From Coriaria nepalensis (taxonomy: Eukaryota; Streptophyta; Magnoliopsida; Cucurbitales; Coriariaceae), in assembly GCA_027186245.1 (NCBI GenBank), contig CP114486.1:8260501-8324500 (forward strand): 64,000 nucleotides of DNA, given 5' to 3'. The notes beneath the pieces were generated by a model. That model did no database searches and was not told where the DNA came from. It saw only the letters and a program-made list of their open reading frames with translations. Within the stretch, counting starts at the first letter, position 1. Each line of letters opens with the position of its first letter. The translations under genes were made by a program, and so were the position numbers. Positions 24,435 through 37,599 of this stretch are shown here, piece by piece.

Positions 24435-24692
24435 TTGTATGATATTTTGAATCATACAGTCATATCTATTCCACCTGAGGAATCAGATGGTGAAATTGTA
24501 GCTGCATGGAATAAATGGCTGGAGCAAGACTATAAAGTGCAAAGCATTATGCTTGAATCAATGATTTTTGAGCTTCAGGTCTATTATGGTCGATTTCATG
24601 CTGTTAAGATTATCCATGACCTTAAAGCGGTTTATGGGGAGGATAATCATATAGTTGTGAGTTATCAAAGACATTATTTTACACAAAGATGA
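24435..24692 (+). pseudogene. gag fragment of element 2
   Basis: An 85-codon open piece whose middle (VAAWNKWLEQDYKVQSIMLE) matches the UBN2/Gag region of plant Copia elements, followed by the collinear IIHDLKAVYGED motif. It ends at a stop where intact relatives continue for more than 100 residues. Further gag traces, including a damaged zinc knuckle (YSGEFGH then a stop), are near 24940. Confidence 0.7.
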
Positions 24693-25064
24693 CATAGGGC
24701 ACCTCATTCAGTGAACACGTGCATGAGATGATTGTTTACATTGAAGAGCCAGAAAGTCTAGGCTCGGAAATAGATACTAAGCAGATAATTGATTTAGTAT
24801 AACAATCACACCCTAATCATTCACTCCGTTTATACACAACTGTCAGATAGTTAAAGTTGACATGAACTTGTAAATGTTGCATGAGTGCGTATAAATAGTG
24901 GAGGAGTTCATCAAGAAAAGAAAAAAGGGAAATTATTTCTACAGTGGAGAATTTGGACATTAGAAAGGAGATAGCAAGAAGTGTCTTGCAAATCTCAAAA
25001 GGCATCATGATGCTATTTTAGGATTATTCATGATTGAGGTTACTTTTCTTACATTGATCATTCT

Positions 25065-25970
25065 GCTTGGGTATTGGATATCAGTTGTGCATCTCACATT
25101 TGTAATAATATGCATAATTTAAAAAGTAGACAAATCTTGAAGAAAAGTGAAGTAGACCTATGAGCTGGAAATGGAGAAAGAGTTGTTGTTTTAGACGTGT
25201 GCACTTAAAGTTTAGTTTTGTCATCATGCTTAATTTTAAATTTAAGACAATGTTATTGTGCACTATCTTTCATTCAAAATATTGTTTCTATTTATAGACT
25301 TTATAAGGAAGGATTTATCTTCTCCATCAATGACAATATTTCAAGTCTTTATGAATGGTTTATTTTATAGAAGCGGTTCCTTAAATTATAGCGTGTATGC
25401 CTTAAATTTGAAAAATGAAACTTGCCTCAATATTGAACAGATCAAGAAAAAAAAGTTTGATGTAAATCAAACATAATTATGACATTGTCGATTATGTCAT
25501 CATGCCAATGAAACAATAATTCAAAAGTTGCCTAAAGATTGATACTTAGATCCATTTAATTTGAAATCAATGCCAATTTGCGAATCTTGTTTATTAGGCA
25601 AGATGATCAAATTTCCTTTTAGTGGAACTAAAGAGAGGTAAATGAGTTGTTAGGACTAGTACATATTGATATATGTGAGCCCATGTCAACTCTTGCTATA
25701 GATGATTTTTCGTACTTCTTCACATTCACCGATAACTTTTCTCGATTTTGTCACATTAATCTTATGAAACATAAATCTAAATCGTTTGAGAAATTTAATG
25801 AATATGAGAGTGAAATAGAAAAACAACTAGGCAAAAGTACTAAGATACTTCGATCAGATCGATGTGTTAAATATTTGAGTCGCGAGTTTCTTAACTACTT
25901 GAAGAAAAACAGTATAATATCACAATAAACCCCTCCCAGAACCCCAAAGTTAAATAGCATATCTTAAACA
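25065..25970 (+). pseudogene. Protease to integrase remnant of element 2
   Basis: The protease active-site region reads WVLDISCASHIC near 25070, where the family has a D-T/S-G-like triad. GAG-pre-integrase (PICESCLLGKMIKFPFS) lies near 25575. The integrase catalytic core is open at 25647-25928 (VHIDICEPMSTLAIDDFSYF, STKILRSDRCVKYLSREFL). Stops and frame changes separate the parts and the frame ends before the last catalytic Glu region is complete. Confidence 0.75.
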
Positions 25971-26536
25971 AAAAAACGAATTCTCTTGAAGATTAGAAAT
26001 CCATGAATTTGAAATTTTCTTTTATTTTTATCTTTTTTTAAAATTATTTTTTTTGTTTTGGCTGATCTTGTTAGCACGAATAGAAGATTGGGAGAATAAC
26101 AATCCGTACAAGATCACATTATTTTGCAATTCATATTTGTCCAACATTCATCAGTTCTTGGGGAAATTAGAAACATATTTAACACTTTGGGACTTTCTAG
26201 TTATATATAGTATATGCCTTGGGTCTACCTCGTAGATATCTAATCTTGACGATGCATTACTCCATGAATATATAATTTATACTAGGAGTCTAAGAAACTC
26301 TCCCATTTCTTTTCTTCTTTTTCAAGAAAAGAGTTACATGCATATTTCGTTACTTTCAGTTCACTAATCACAATCTAGGCACCGAATGATCATATTTGGC
26401 ACCGGGTGAAAAATTACACGAGAAAACATGAACAAGAAAGTATGAGAAAAATGATAGAGAGAAATTACATAAGTGCCACTTCTTTTCCTTATTTTTTGGT
26501 CAAGGTACGAGTGTGTCATTACTCCGCGCGCTATTG

Positions 26537-29500
26537 TCATCTGAAATTACAACAGTGAGCTTGGCCACTAGCGAGTTTATCCCAAAGACAAAGCATTTGA
26601 CGAGGAGACTGGTAATGAGCGGTGAAATAATCCTCCATACAACCATACTGGCAAAACTTCCAGTTATGAGAGTACTGGACGGCCTGCCGTGAAGTATTGA
26701 ATTGATCGACCCACATTCCCATGCTCACATCCTCCATCTTAAAAAGCTGTTGTAGCAAACAAACAAATATTGATGCTACACAAAAGATAAATATATATAA
26801 GAATTTGATAAGAAAATGGCTGAGCTTTTCTTTCAACATTAGAAACTAACCCTTAGTCTTCGGTTAACATGGAGAGAGACTACGTATTTAGCAATGTCAC
26901 TGGAGATAATATATCCCGGCCCGTTGGCATAAGGCGGATAAACTTCTTCTGGCCATTCCTGTAACATTATTCAGGGTGATTTTCAGGTTAAGAGTTTGAA
27001 ATCAGAATTTGAGTAAATTAGATTTTTGGAAATATATATGTAATTCGAGTTTGTGGTACACTGATTTGCAAATTGCATGATAAAATACAATTAAATTAAA
27101 TTAAAATTAAAATTAAAATTAAATTAAATTAAATTAAATTTTTTTAAAAAAAGAAGCAAACTTCTAGTTTTGGGGACCAAAAGTCTGAAAATGGGATTTT
27201 AAACTGTGATCCGAATCCTCAGTTTTGGGTAAATCAGTGTTGTAAATGTCACTATGAAAATACCTCATAAGTGACTGCCCATTTTCCACTTCTAAGAGGG
27301 CGATGCAGGAGGTTATGATTACCCATATAAAGGGATCTTTTCTTAGAGATGCCATTGATTTCTCTCAAAACTCTATCCACCCGAACAAATGTATCATCGT
27401 CGCATTTCATGATGTATGCAGCCGATACATTCTGGACCTGCAAGCGGAGAATAACTTCTCATTTTACGCAACCAAAAAATGAAACCGGACTAGAAGAACA
27501 GGGGAGAAGAATTTGGTATAGGAATGCACCCCAAATTCACAAATTGCTATAGTTTTTAGAACAACAAGTTCATAGCGATCCATGAAGTGCAGGATTACAA
27601 TATCACCGAAGTAGTCTGCCTCCTTCTTCAACACTGCATTTACTTCCTTCCTTGGATTCTGCATTTTACAGAAGAACGTTGATGATATGACTAGAAAGGT
27701 GCATTAAGAAATAATGAGGTAAGGAAAACCTCTATAAGATAAGTACCTCGGTATAACAAATTTAATGAATAATGTCCATGTATGATATTTATTGAAATCA
27801 ACGTCTTATTTAGATATCTCAAACCCAGTAATCTTAGTTTGTGATATTTTCTGCAACTGAGGGTGATGATCAATCCAAAGTTGTCCTATGAATTTGGTTG
27901 GGAAAAGAATATACTCATTAGGACTACCAGTGTCCCAAAATCATAAACGGGGACAGAACAAATTCGTGTGAATTTGAGTTAGAATTGTCATTTTCACCGC
28001 ATAAAGGACTTACCAAGCGGTATGAATGGCTGATTTTTCAGCATGAGATTCCCAAACATCAATCCAATTATTTTCACCATCTCTTGAAGCAAAACCAAAC
28101 AAACCAGAAAGAAAGATAGAAAGAAAGAAAAATGAAAAATAAATAGAAAAACAAAAACAAAAAACAAAAAACTTAAAGTAAAAGAGGCCATTTCTCTATT
28201 TGTTTGATTTTTTACATAATTGATAATGTATAAATATTCTGTTATTACGTAGAATATCTTATTTTCTTTATTTAGATATGTTAGTTTTATGTTTTTCCTT
28301 CTTTATATTAGCTGTATTATTTTCTCTCCTAGTTTTTAGGGATTTCCTAGTATTTGCTATTCTATAAATTTGTTAGGGTTATGCTGTAAACATTAGATGA
28401 AAAAAAATAAGAGAATAATTCTTTTCCTATTCCTATTCCTATTCTCTCTAAAACCTTCATGGTATCAGAGCCGGTAATCTAAACCTTGTACTCTGGCCAT
28501 GACTAAGTACAAGATGGCCATAAACAAGGAAAATCTTGATGCATCTAAAACCAAAAGTGAGCATGAAACATCTTACAGCAGCCATGGGATTTCTGATTCA
28601 AGCAATCATGGTGCTTTTGATAGTTCGGTTCAGTCTATTACGGGACATAAACTAAATGGACATAATTATATTCAATGGTCACATTCAGTAATGATGTTCG
28701 GTAGTGGCCGCGGTAAGGACAACAGTTTAACCAGCAAAGGAGGATCCAAAGTTTAAGAGATGGAAAGTTGAAAATAACATAGTCATATCATGGTTGATAA
28801 ATTCAATGACCAACGATGTTCGGGAGGATTTCATGCTCCATGGAACAGCACAAGAAATATGGGAGTCAGCTAAAGTGATGTACACTGATAAAGAAGATAC
28901 TGCCGAGATATTTGAGATAGAGGGAATTCTTCATGACCTCTGTCAAGGAGATCGTTCGGTCACTCAATATTTTATGCTTCTCAATAGGCACTGGCAGAGG
29001 TTAGATTTCTTTAAGAGCAATGACTAGACGTGTCAAGAAGATGTTGTCAAGTACAAACAGATTATGGAGAGGAGATGAATCAACAAGTTTTTACTATGAT
29101 TAAATAAATATATTGATGGAGTGCATGGCAGAATCTTGGTCACCAAACCTCTTCCTAATGTTCGTGAGGTAGCCTCAGAAGTCTGCCGAGAGGAAAGCCG
29201 AAAGAAGCTCACGATGGGTTCGAAGATCACTCAGCCACAATCAGAAAGTTCTGCACTTGCAGCACATGGTCAATCTAATTCATTCAACAACAACCAAAGG
29301 AGAAGAGGAAGACCTTGGTGTGATCATTATATGCGTTCAGGTCATACAAAGGAAACTTGTTGGAAGATTCATAGCAAGCCTGCAGATTGGAAACCAAGAG
29401 AAAGTCGAGGACACCAAGCTTCTGTTGAAAAAAAATCTATTGTTCCTAAACCAGGATTGTTCAATAAAGAGTAACTTGAACTTCTTCAAAAATTGATCAA

Positions 29501-32500
29501 CCAACCAACTCAAGATTCATCATCCTCCAACTCCATAATTGGATCAAAATCCTTAGCACAAAGAGGTAATTTCATAACTGCCTTAAAGGCAAGGAGCGTA
29601 AAATTAAATCAGTGGATTGTTGACTCTGGAGCTTCAGACCACATAACTGAGGATGCTATAGTCCTTAAAAATAATGAACAGTGTTCGGGAAACTTTACTA
29701 TTCAGATTGCAGATGGTTCTCTCTCAAAAGTGGCTGGCATAGGATCTATTGTGATTTCTAAGGATCTTACTCTTAATCCAGTTCTTTTGGTTCCTAATTT
29801 AGATTGTAATTCGCTATCTATCAGTAAACTCACTCAGGGTAAGAACTGTGTTGCTAACTTCTCTCAAATTGTTGTGTTTTTTCAGGATTTGGATTTGGGG
29901 AGGATGATTGGCAATGATGATATGTGTTCGGGTCTCTATATTCTCAAGGCTGAAGATCTTCCTAAGAGACAACCTCAAGTGATAGTTTGTAAGAAACAAT
30001 CATACTATGTTTCAGTTTCAAATAATGATAGTGATGTTATGTTATGGCACTATCACTTAGGGCATCCAAACTTCATGTACCTTCGAAAGCTTTTTCCTCA
30101 TTCAATAAAAATTCCAAGGTTTTCTCATGTGAAATTTGCTAGTTATCCAAACATATTCATAGTCCATATTCAACATTGCCTTATAAATCATCTCACCCAT
30201 TTTCAATGATACATAGTGATGTTTGGGGGCCATCAAAGATAAAAATAAATGTTACAAGCTCTAGATGGTTTATCTTGTTTATAGATGATCAAACGATAGT
30301 GTCCTGAATATTTTTTATAAAAGAAAAATCTGAAGTAAGTCAAATTTTCATGAACTTCCCATAATATGATCCAAACTCAGTTTCATGCCAAAATTCAAAT
30401 TTTGAAAACAATTCTCGGTAGTTTCCTTTCAAAAATGGGTATTGTTCATCAAAGTTCTTGTGTGGATACCCCACAACAAAATAGAGTGGCTGAGGGGGAA
30501 AATAGGCATTTTTAGGGGTTACTAGATCAATCATGTTCACATCTAATGTTCCAAAAACTTTTTAGGGAGAAGCCATTCTTACAGCTGCCTATCTCATAAA
30601 TAGAATGCCCTCTCGTGTCCTAAAATTCCAAACACCTTGCCAAGTTCTTCAATCATATCCTCCTACTCGTCTCATTTCTGTCCTCCCGCCAAAAGTCTTT
30701 GGTTGTATTGTCTTTATTCACAATAAGTAGCAAAATCAAACAAAACTTGACCCAAGGGCAATCAAATGTATGTTCTTTGGATATTCCTCCAATCAAATAG
30801 GATACAAGTGTTATTCACCCCTGACCAGAAAGTTCTACACCACCATGGATGTCACATTCTTTGAGAATGAACCATATTACCCCAAAACTAATATTTAGGG
30901 GAAGAATAAAACTCAAGAATATCAATTTTGGGACAATTATGAGATTGCTTCCACATCACCAATCTCTCATTCACCTATCATACCTTTCACAGAAATATCT
31001 AACTCCCCTCCTACCGAAACTATTGATCCTAATGATCCTAAGTATGTTGAACCCGAAACTGTTGATCTTGTTCCTTATTCTAGTCCATCTCAAACTGTCA
31101 AAGATACTGAGTACATTGTTTATTTAAGAAAAAAAAAGAAACCTCAAGGAGATATAGAGCCTCAAACACATGTTGAGCAAAACCATGAAACCGAACCGCA
31201 TCTGAATCAAGAATCAACAATAGCAGGTAACACAAATGACTATCCTAATGAACCTTTACCGTTATATGATAATAATCTTGATTTACCTATTGCTCAAAGG
31301 AAAGATGTGAGATCTTGCACAAAACACCTAATTAATAATTTTGTCTCCTATAAAAGCTCGTCGCCAAGTTATAGAGCATTTGTTACCAACCTTACTGAAA
31401 TTCAAATTCCTAACAATGTCCAAGAGGCTCTAAAAATTCCTGAATGGAGAGAGGCTATTATGGAAGAACTCAGAGCCTCGGAAAAGAATGGCATGTGGAA
31501 ACTTACTAATCTACCGAAAGGGAAAAGCATAGTTGGCTACAAATGGATTTTCACTATCAAATATCAGGCTGATGGAAGTATTGAAAGGTTTAAAGCTCGA
31601 TTAGTAGCGAGAGGGTTTACACAATCCTACGGAATCAACTATCAAGAAACCTTTGCACCTGTGGCAAAGTTGAATACAAATCAGGGTTCTATTATCCTTG
31701 GATGTCAACCGCGACTAATGCCTACACCAACTGGACATTAAAAATGCCTTTCTCAATGGTGACTTAAAGGAAGAGGTATATATGAAAATTCCCTTGGGTT
31801 TGGATACTTAAGCCAACATTGACAAAGTGTGCAGACTTAGAAAATCCTTATATAGCCTCAAACAGTCTCCCCGAGCATGGTTTAATCGCTTCACTAAGGC
31901 TATGAAGAAGGTTGGTTATTCCCAATGCCAAACATATCATACACTGTTTATAAAGTATTCTACTAACAAGAAACTAGCTATTATCATTGTATATGTGGAT
32001 GATGTAATTGTGATAGGAGATTATGAAGAGGAAATAAGGCAACTTAAGAAGTTTCTTGCTAAAGAATTTGAAGTCAAAGACTTCAGAAATCTCAAATATT
32101 TTCTAGGGATGGAAATTGCTCTGTAAAGGAATTGTGGTTTCTCAACGAAATATGTCCTCGATCTTCTCAAGGAAACTGGTATACTTAGACGCAAACAGAT
32201 TGATACTCCTATGGATCATTCAACAAAGTTAGGAGTTGAACAAGAAAGTGTTCCAATTGATAAATAGCAATATCAGCGACTTGTGGGAAAACTCATATAT
32301 CTTTCTCATATAAGGCCAGACATTGGTTATTCTGTCAGTGTAGGTAGTAAGTTCATGAACACTCCAACTGAGATGCACTCGAAAGCAGTGCACAGAATTA
32401 TAAGGTATATAAAAATGACTCCGGGAAGAGGATTGTACTTTAGAAAAAATCCATATAGGGGTATAGAGATGTTCTCTGATGCTGACTTGGCAGGATCAGT

Positions 32501-35500
32501 AATAGACAGAAGGTCCACTTCTGGATATTGTACTTATGTATGGGGAAACCTAGTCACCTGAAGAAGTAAGAAACAATCAGTTGTGGTTAGGAGTAGTGCT
32601 GAGGCTGAATACAAGGCCTTAGCTCTAGGAATATGTGAGGTAATATGGCTAAAGAGACTTCTTCAAGAATTGCAGATTTCTTTAGAAGATCCTATGAAGA
32701 TGTTTTGTGACAACCTAGCAATTGCAAGTGTTGCAAAAATCTTGTTTATCATGATCGTATGAAACATGTTGAAATAGACCGACATTTTATTAAAGAGAAG
32801 ATAGAAGGAATAATCTCCTTGGTGCATGTTCCAACAAATTCTCAAACTACTAACATTCTCACCAAGGCCCTTCCAATGACAAGTTTTGAAGACTTGAGAT
32901 CCAAGCTGGGTATAATTGATATCTACCACCCCAGCTTGAGGGAGAGTGTAAAATATTGTGTTATTATGTAGAATATCTTATTTTCCTTATTTAGATATGT
33001 TAGTTTTATGTTTTTCCTTCTTTATATCAGCTATATGTTAGTTTGAGAGAGTGTAGAAATATTGATTTCTCTTGTTTGGTTTGCATACTGGACATGCTGT
33101 AAACATTAGATGAAAAAAAATAAGAGAAGAAATCTTTTCCTATTCCTATTCTCTCTAAAAACTTCAGTTATATATATATATATTATTTTCACCATCTCTT
33201 AAAGAAAAAACCAAACAAACCAGAAAGAAAGAAAGACAGAAAAAAAAAAACAAAAAACAAAAAGTAAAAGAGGCTCTTTCTCTAGTTGTTTGATTTTTTA
33301 CATAATTTATACATATATATATATATATATTGAGCGCGAGAGAAAATATGAAATATAAAAAGAAAAACAAATAAAAGGAAGAACGAGAAAAAATGGTTAA
33401 GACAAATATATAGACGTTCCAAGATAGATCAGAATAAAAAGGCCCAGTATGCATATTAACGTTAATACACGTCCCAACCACACGCATGATAACGTTTATA
33501 TAATAACTAGTATGCAAGTTGTCGATAAAACCTCTCTCTAAATAAAAATGTAAAATCTTGCATTTTTTTTAAAATGTATTATGTTCTACTAGTAGTTGCA
33601 TGCATATCAGCAACCAACACCACAAAGTAAAAACCAATGTTAAGCTATTAAATTTTTAATATTTCTAGATACACATCAAGATATTCCAGTATCAAGTTGC
33701 AGTTCTTTGCACGAAGAGATGCATTAAGATAAACCTTACCAAGGCAACAAAGAAGCGAACTTCTACATTTGAAGATTTGATAGCTGAAGCTTGCATCCAG
33801 GTTTTTCTAATGGCCATACGCTCTGAAAAGTGATTAGGAGCAGATAGAACTCCAATAAAAAGTTGAATAGAGGTCTTGGGCAAAGGATGGGCTTTCCACT
33901 TCTCAGACATTTCTAGTACTCTTTGGGGTGAGAAACTTGGATGCGAAGTGGGGAGAGACGTGGCATAAATTGAATGAATATCTACATCTCCTTTAACTGC
34001 TAATCCTGTTGCATCTTCGAGAGTAAATCCCTGGTCGTAAAACATAATAATTCAAGAGAAGAACAGAAAATATAAGATCAAAATCAGCTATACAAAGTTG
34101 TGATATAAATCTGAACAATCTGAACCATAGAATATAAGGTAGTTAAACCAAAATAGTACCATAATACATAGGAAAGAAAGCCTAATTCTTATATGGACCT
34201 TTTCTCCTAACCACCTCCCCCGCTAGATATATGAGTTTGAAGCAACAAAACTCCAAGGAAAAGATTGAAAGCATAAAAATTATGAAAACTTTACTTTGCC
34301 TAGTAACTTACAGGTCGGTATGGAAAAGAAGTCACATGCCGACCGCCAACATTAATGTGGTAGCCATCAACTCCAGCACGCAGTGTCAGTATAAACAGTC
34401 TACCCTCCACAAAGGGGAATGGCCAAGTCACTTCCGGCTTCTGCTCACGCCCTACAAATCGCTTGAACCATGAGGTGGTCTTGGATTCTTTTGAGTCTAC
34501 AATATCGTTCCTTATCCATTTCTCACATCGACCATACCCATCAACTGTAAACAAATGAATAACAGGTCAAATAGAATAGTAGAACAGATATAATAGGTAG
34601 TAAATATGGGAGAAGTGGAGCAAAAGAATTTAACGAGTTCAATTATAAATATGCACGGAGTCTAGTAAGAGCCAGTATGCATCAGCTTCAACTGAATTGG
34701 ACTCTTGCGGGAAATATATCATAGGCTTTATAAAGCGGAGTGATTTACAAGAGCCAACCTAAAACACCAACTAAAGTAAATATGTAAAATTGATGATAGG
34801 AAAAATGAAAATCACGATAAATGCTCTTCTTCTTCTCTTTTTTTTCTCTTCTCTTTTTTTTCTCTTCTTCTTTTTGGGTAAATAAGATAAAATAACTGAT
34901 CAGGAATGCCTATACTATAACTACAATGCAGAAGTATTGGCTACTTGATGTTTGAACGTTAGACACACTAGCATTATCAATTGGACACCACAAAGAAACC
35001 ACATATTAACAGGAGAAATCTTTGAAGTCAATTATTGTTAGAATCTAAGGCATTCTACGCAATTTGGTAAAGATTATGCATCATGATATGAACTAAAACT
35101 GTCGCAATTCTTGTGACATAATAAATTCACTAAAATTATTGTTCTTTCATCTACATCATCTCAAAGGTCTCAATGGTTAAAAATCAATAACAATAACATT
35201 AGGGTACATTGTCATGCATCTCAAGCATCCTCATGATATTGACTGACCCATCAGCTTATTGCATAAAATACCATAGCTTCAACTTATATGCTATGTATGC
35301 AGTTTCTAAGATTCATTTCTTTTCTGCACTTTCTACTTCAATAGGAACAACAACCAACCATTGATATAACACAGTAACGTAAATATTTACTTAAGAGTCT
35401 TCTTCCTATTTGAATCCAGTATCTGTGATAAACGATCATTATTACACAGATACTCTACAGTCTCTACCACATAATCCATCTCAAGGTGTAGAGAAAAGTG

Positions 35501-36233
35501 CATTACAAACACCTTGCAATTCAAGAGATGCATATGAAAAAGTATGCTCACTGTGTACGCCTCCAACTGTTTCTGCTACGGCTCTGCTCAGACAACCCTG
35601 AAGCATACACATGATTTTCTAAGATATTACAATTAATACTCACTTCCCCGTAACAAGTAGGTAAGCTGGATGGTTGGTCCATAACTAAATACATATTAAG
35701 AAAAACTCATGGCCTTCACCTTATAACAGACGTGTTTTCTTTCAATTACTATGAAAGATGGTGTGTATCAAACTTCTACCTCTTTACATATATGAGGATC
35801 AAAACCAACAAGGGCTTAATTTCCTTGCGTTCAGTAAATAGAAAAGAAAGAAAGAAAGTTAAATTATCAAGCGCTTATGGGCATCATACTGTGTCCACAG
35901 ACTTTGACTAGAGACTTAAAGGAACAAGAACAAAGACTGTTACCTAACATGTCATCATCATTCTTCGACAGTAAACCATCACACCTTTGAGCCGCTCCCC
36001 ACTGCATCCTATAACAGGTATTATGCTCAATGACAGGCTGCTTACTCCAATCTCCTTTCAAACGTGGATTCAAGTGAAGAATCTTTGGTGGGTCTTCACC
36101 ATCAACTGATTTGAGTCCTTGTAACTCAACCATGAACTGTGAAACCAAAACCAAAGCATTACCTGCCCTCAACTTTAAAAGCTGGGGCACATATTCCTGA
36201 TGAGCATAATGGGGAGTTCCTACCAGTGTTATT

Positions 36234-36268
<35 letters not shown>

Positions 36269-36856
36269 AATCTTATCTCCCTTTGCCAATTCTTCTCCAC
36301 TTACTGATAACCATGAAGGACAGGATTCAGACGTTCCCTCAAATATAGAACTCTCAATTGTCTCCTTTGGATCAAGTTTATCCAACTCTTGCCAAGCCTT
36401 CAAGCCTAATGTCCATGCCTCATCTGCCATTCTCTCAAGGTCAGACAAATCACTAGTTTTATTTCTTCGCCTCACAATTTCACCAGTTAATCGACCATAT
36501 CTGTGCTGAAGTGGCTTTATAGATTTGGCCACACTCTTACTATTTCCCTCTTGAATCGGTTCTTTCATAGGCAGCAATGGTGCATCTTGATTCCTGTTAT
36601 CTTCCAATCTTCGATGAAATGTATCCTTATGAACAGAACTTAGGAAAGAATTGCTCAACTCTGCATCTTTTGAGGTACCTCCCACTGTCCTATCCAGTCC
36701 AACATAACTATCATCCCCACTCAACATTGCTGCAATCTCTAAGACGTGAGGAAATTTAAAGGATATAAAAACTAAGTATAACACACCTACCCCCAACAAT
36801 AAGTGGGACAGTCTGAACTTCCTTGTATTTGGAGTTTCCATTTTTGGCCTCTTCAT
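26537..36856 (-). CDS. GALT2: Hydroxyproline O-galactosyltransferase, GALT2-like (GT31 with galectin domain), complete
   Basis: A type II Golgi membrane enzyme that adds the first galactose to hydroxyproline of arabinogalactan proteins (UDP-Gal dependent). Seven coding exons on the minus strand, all with GT-AG borders and matching phases: 36856-35944, 34544-34312, 34030-33740, 27658-27530, 27437-27264, 26958-26851, 26746-26537, giving 685 aa, close to the usual family length. Residues about 16-38 form the membrane anchor ([20 protein letters not shown]). A galectin-type domain lies at about 195-375 ([13 protein letters not shown] at 282-294). GT31 fills the C-terminal half, with the metal-binding DDD at 535-537 ([13 protein letters not shown]) and a Cys-rich end ([15 protein letters not shown]). 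No stop or frameshift is seen. Intron 3 is 6.1 kb because it hosts a Copia element. GALT2 is the closest paralogue from memory; GALT3-6 are alternatives. Confidence 0.92.
27089..27140. repeat. TTAAA/TTAAAA simple repeat in GALT2-like intron 5
   Basis: A run of alternating AATTA-type units, low complexity, inside the 305-bp intron between exons 5 and 6. Confidence 0.8.
28066..28226 (+). repeat. Left copy of the direct repeat flanking element 3
   Basis: Begins TTATTTTCACCATCTCTTGA, passes through A-rich GAAAG/AAAAC tracts, and ends TTTGATTTTTTACATAATTG immediately before the 5' LTR. It pairs with 33180-33310 in the same orientation. Confidence 0.8.
28227..28459 (+). repeat. 5' LTR of element 3
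   Basis: Starts TGTATAAATATTCTGTTATT and ends CCTTCA directly before the primer-binding site; 233 bp. It holds AGATGTT-like and CTATTCCTATTC repeats near its 3' side. Confidence 0.85.
28499..32930 (+). pseudogene. gag-pol pseudogene of element 3
   Basis: Gag starts at 28499 ([20 protein letters not shown]) and contains [19 protein letters not shown]. Further Gag lies at 28794-29027. The zinc knuckle at about 29320-29360 has its second Cys replaced by Tyr ([14 protein letters not shown]). The protease triad is intact ([11 protein letters not shown], near 29625). GAG-pre-integrase has [10 protein letters not shown] near 30045. Integrase at 30200-30900 is shredded. RT is at 31307-32126 with an intact YVDD motif (near 31995). 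RNase H runs from 32283 ([19 protein letters not shown]), is broken by a stop at 32559-32561, and continues to about 32930. A remnant related to the elements in VPS54. Confidence 0.85.
32947..33166 (+). repeat. 3' LTR of element 3
   Basis: Starts TGTAAAATATTGTGTTATTA and ends AAACTTCA; 220 bp. The first 80 and last 80 bp match the 5' LTR, and the centre differs. Confidence 0.85.
33180..33310 (+). repeat. Right copy of the direct repeat flanking element 3
   Basis: Begins TTATTTTCACCATCTCTTAA about 14 bp after the 3' LTR and ends TTTGATTTTTTACATAATTT, where (TA)n repeats follow to about 33330. It is shorter than the left copy mainly through loss in the A-rich tract. Confidence 0.8.
34820..34877. 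repeat. CT-rich pyrimidine tract in GALT2-like intron 1
   Basis: About 58 bases of almost pure C/T on the plus strand (CTTCTTCTTCTC-type units with T8 runs), which is a purine tract in the pre-mRNA. Low-complexity sequence. Confidence 0.85.
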
Positions 36857-37400
36857 CTTTATACTACAGTCAACAGAGAAAAAGGCACCTCTACAATCAC
36901 TAGAGATTATTCAGACCTACTTTTGTGACAAGACAAAGGCACATTAACCAACTCAAGTTCCAGTAATGGAGACGAATTAAAAATGTGATCAATCTTCTAC
37001 ATACACATATATCTTACCTTCAAGTTCCGATGAATCGAAAGCAAGGTCTTCAAACAAAACTGGGTGGCCGTATAGGCGAGAGATTAAAAAGAATCTTGAA
37101 CGGTTTGTGAAAAGATCAGGTTGATAATTCAACCAGTGTCAGACATAAGAAACGCATTACGAACCAATCGCTCAGTATTTATCGTCAGAAACCCTAAATT
37201 CACCACTGACATTTCCACACCATTGTAGAGGTGAAATTCGATCTCTCACCCACAGGAAATACCCAAAAAGAGATCAAAAGAAAGGAAGCAATCGATCGAT
37301 CACAGAAAATTTTGTAGTGTAGAGATGAAATTGAATGAAGAAAGAAAATAGATGAAGTTCTAGCTTTCAGCATATAATACAGAAAGCAAGGAGAAAGAGG
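36857..37400 (-). promoter_or_regulatory. 5' UTR with leader intron of the GALT2-like gene
   Basis: A strong donor (CTTGAAG followed by GTAAGAT) ends a non-coding exon at 37018. An acceptor (pyrimidines then GACTGTAG) ends at 36864, seven bases before the ATG, giving a 154-bp leader intron at 37017-36864. The UTR exon probably extends to about 37330. No unambiguous TATA box was found; ATTATATG near 37370-37377 is a weak candidate. Confidence 0.55.
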
Positions 37401-37599
37401 GGATAATTTGGGAAAGAGGGCATAATTATAAGGTTAAGTAAAAAAATATCCGAGTCAATATTTCTTCTTCTTTATTTATTTTAAGAATTTTGAAAAAAAA
37501 AATTAGATTACAATATTTTCTTCCTCCCATTATTTCTTCGTCAACATTTCTTTCACATGAAAATAAGGCCCAAAAAAAAAAACAATATAGTCTACATTT

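Larger units (their letters stand above)
20535..25970 (+). mobile_element. 5'-half Ty1/Copia retrotransposon, 3' truncated (element 2)
   Basis: A 1.9 kb 5' LTR, a primer-binding site, a leader of about 2 kb, broken gag, a protease remnant, GAG-pre-integrase and the first part of integrase, in that order. Sequence related to Copia stops near 25970, just after a motif matching the SQWTPPRTPQLNG-type integrase segment. Reverse transcriptase, RNase H and the 3' LTR are absent, so this is a large 3' deletion. It lies about 570 bp beyond the stop codon of the GALT2-like gene. Confidence 0.8.
28227..33166 (+). mobile_element. Ty1/Copia retrotransposon in GALT2-like intron 3, antisense to the gene (element 3)
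   Basis: A 4.9 kb element with short LTRs (28227-28459 and 32947-33166), a primer-binding site TGGTATCAGAGCC from 28460, gag, pol in Copia order, and a polypurine stretch (TTGAGGGAGAG) before the 3' LTR. The coding frames are interrupted. The LTRs match at both ends but differ in their middle by a replaced or indel-rich block of about 60-90 bp. Five-base flanks (GATAA and GTTAT) do not form a clean target duplication. Instead both sides are bordered by a diverged direct repeat of about 130-160 bp. The element is transcribed opposite to its host gene. Confidence 0.9.

Noticed and set aside
27994..28191. Minus-strand hydrophobic ORF beside the 5' LTR of element 3 (and a similar one at 33164-33517)
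   Set aside because: Produced by the A-rich simple-sequence tract read as Phe/Leu; it lies in the flanking repeat inside a GALT2-like intron.
28222..33171. Possible 5-bp target duplication of element 3
   Set aside because: GATAA and GTTAT do not match convincingly; the long flanking repeat explains the borders better.
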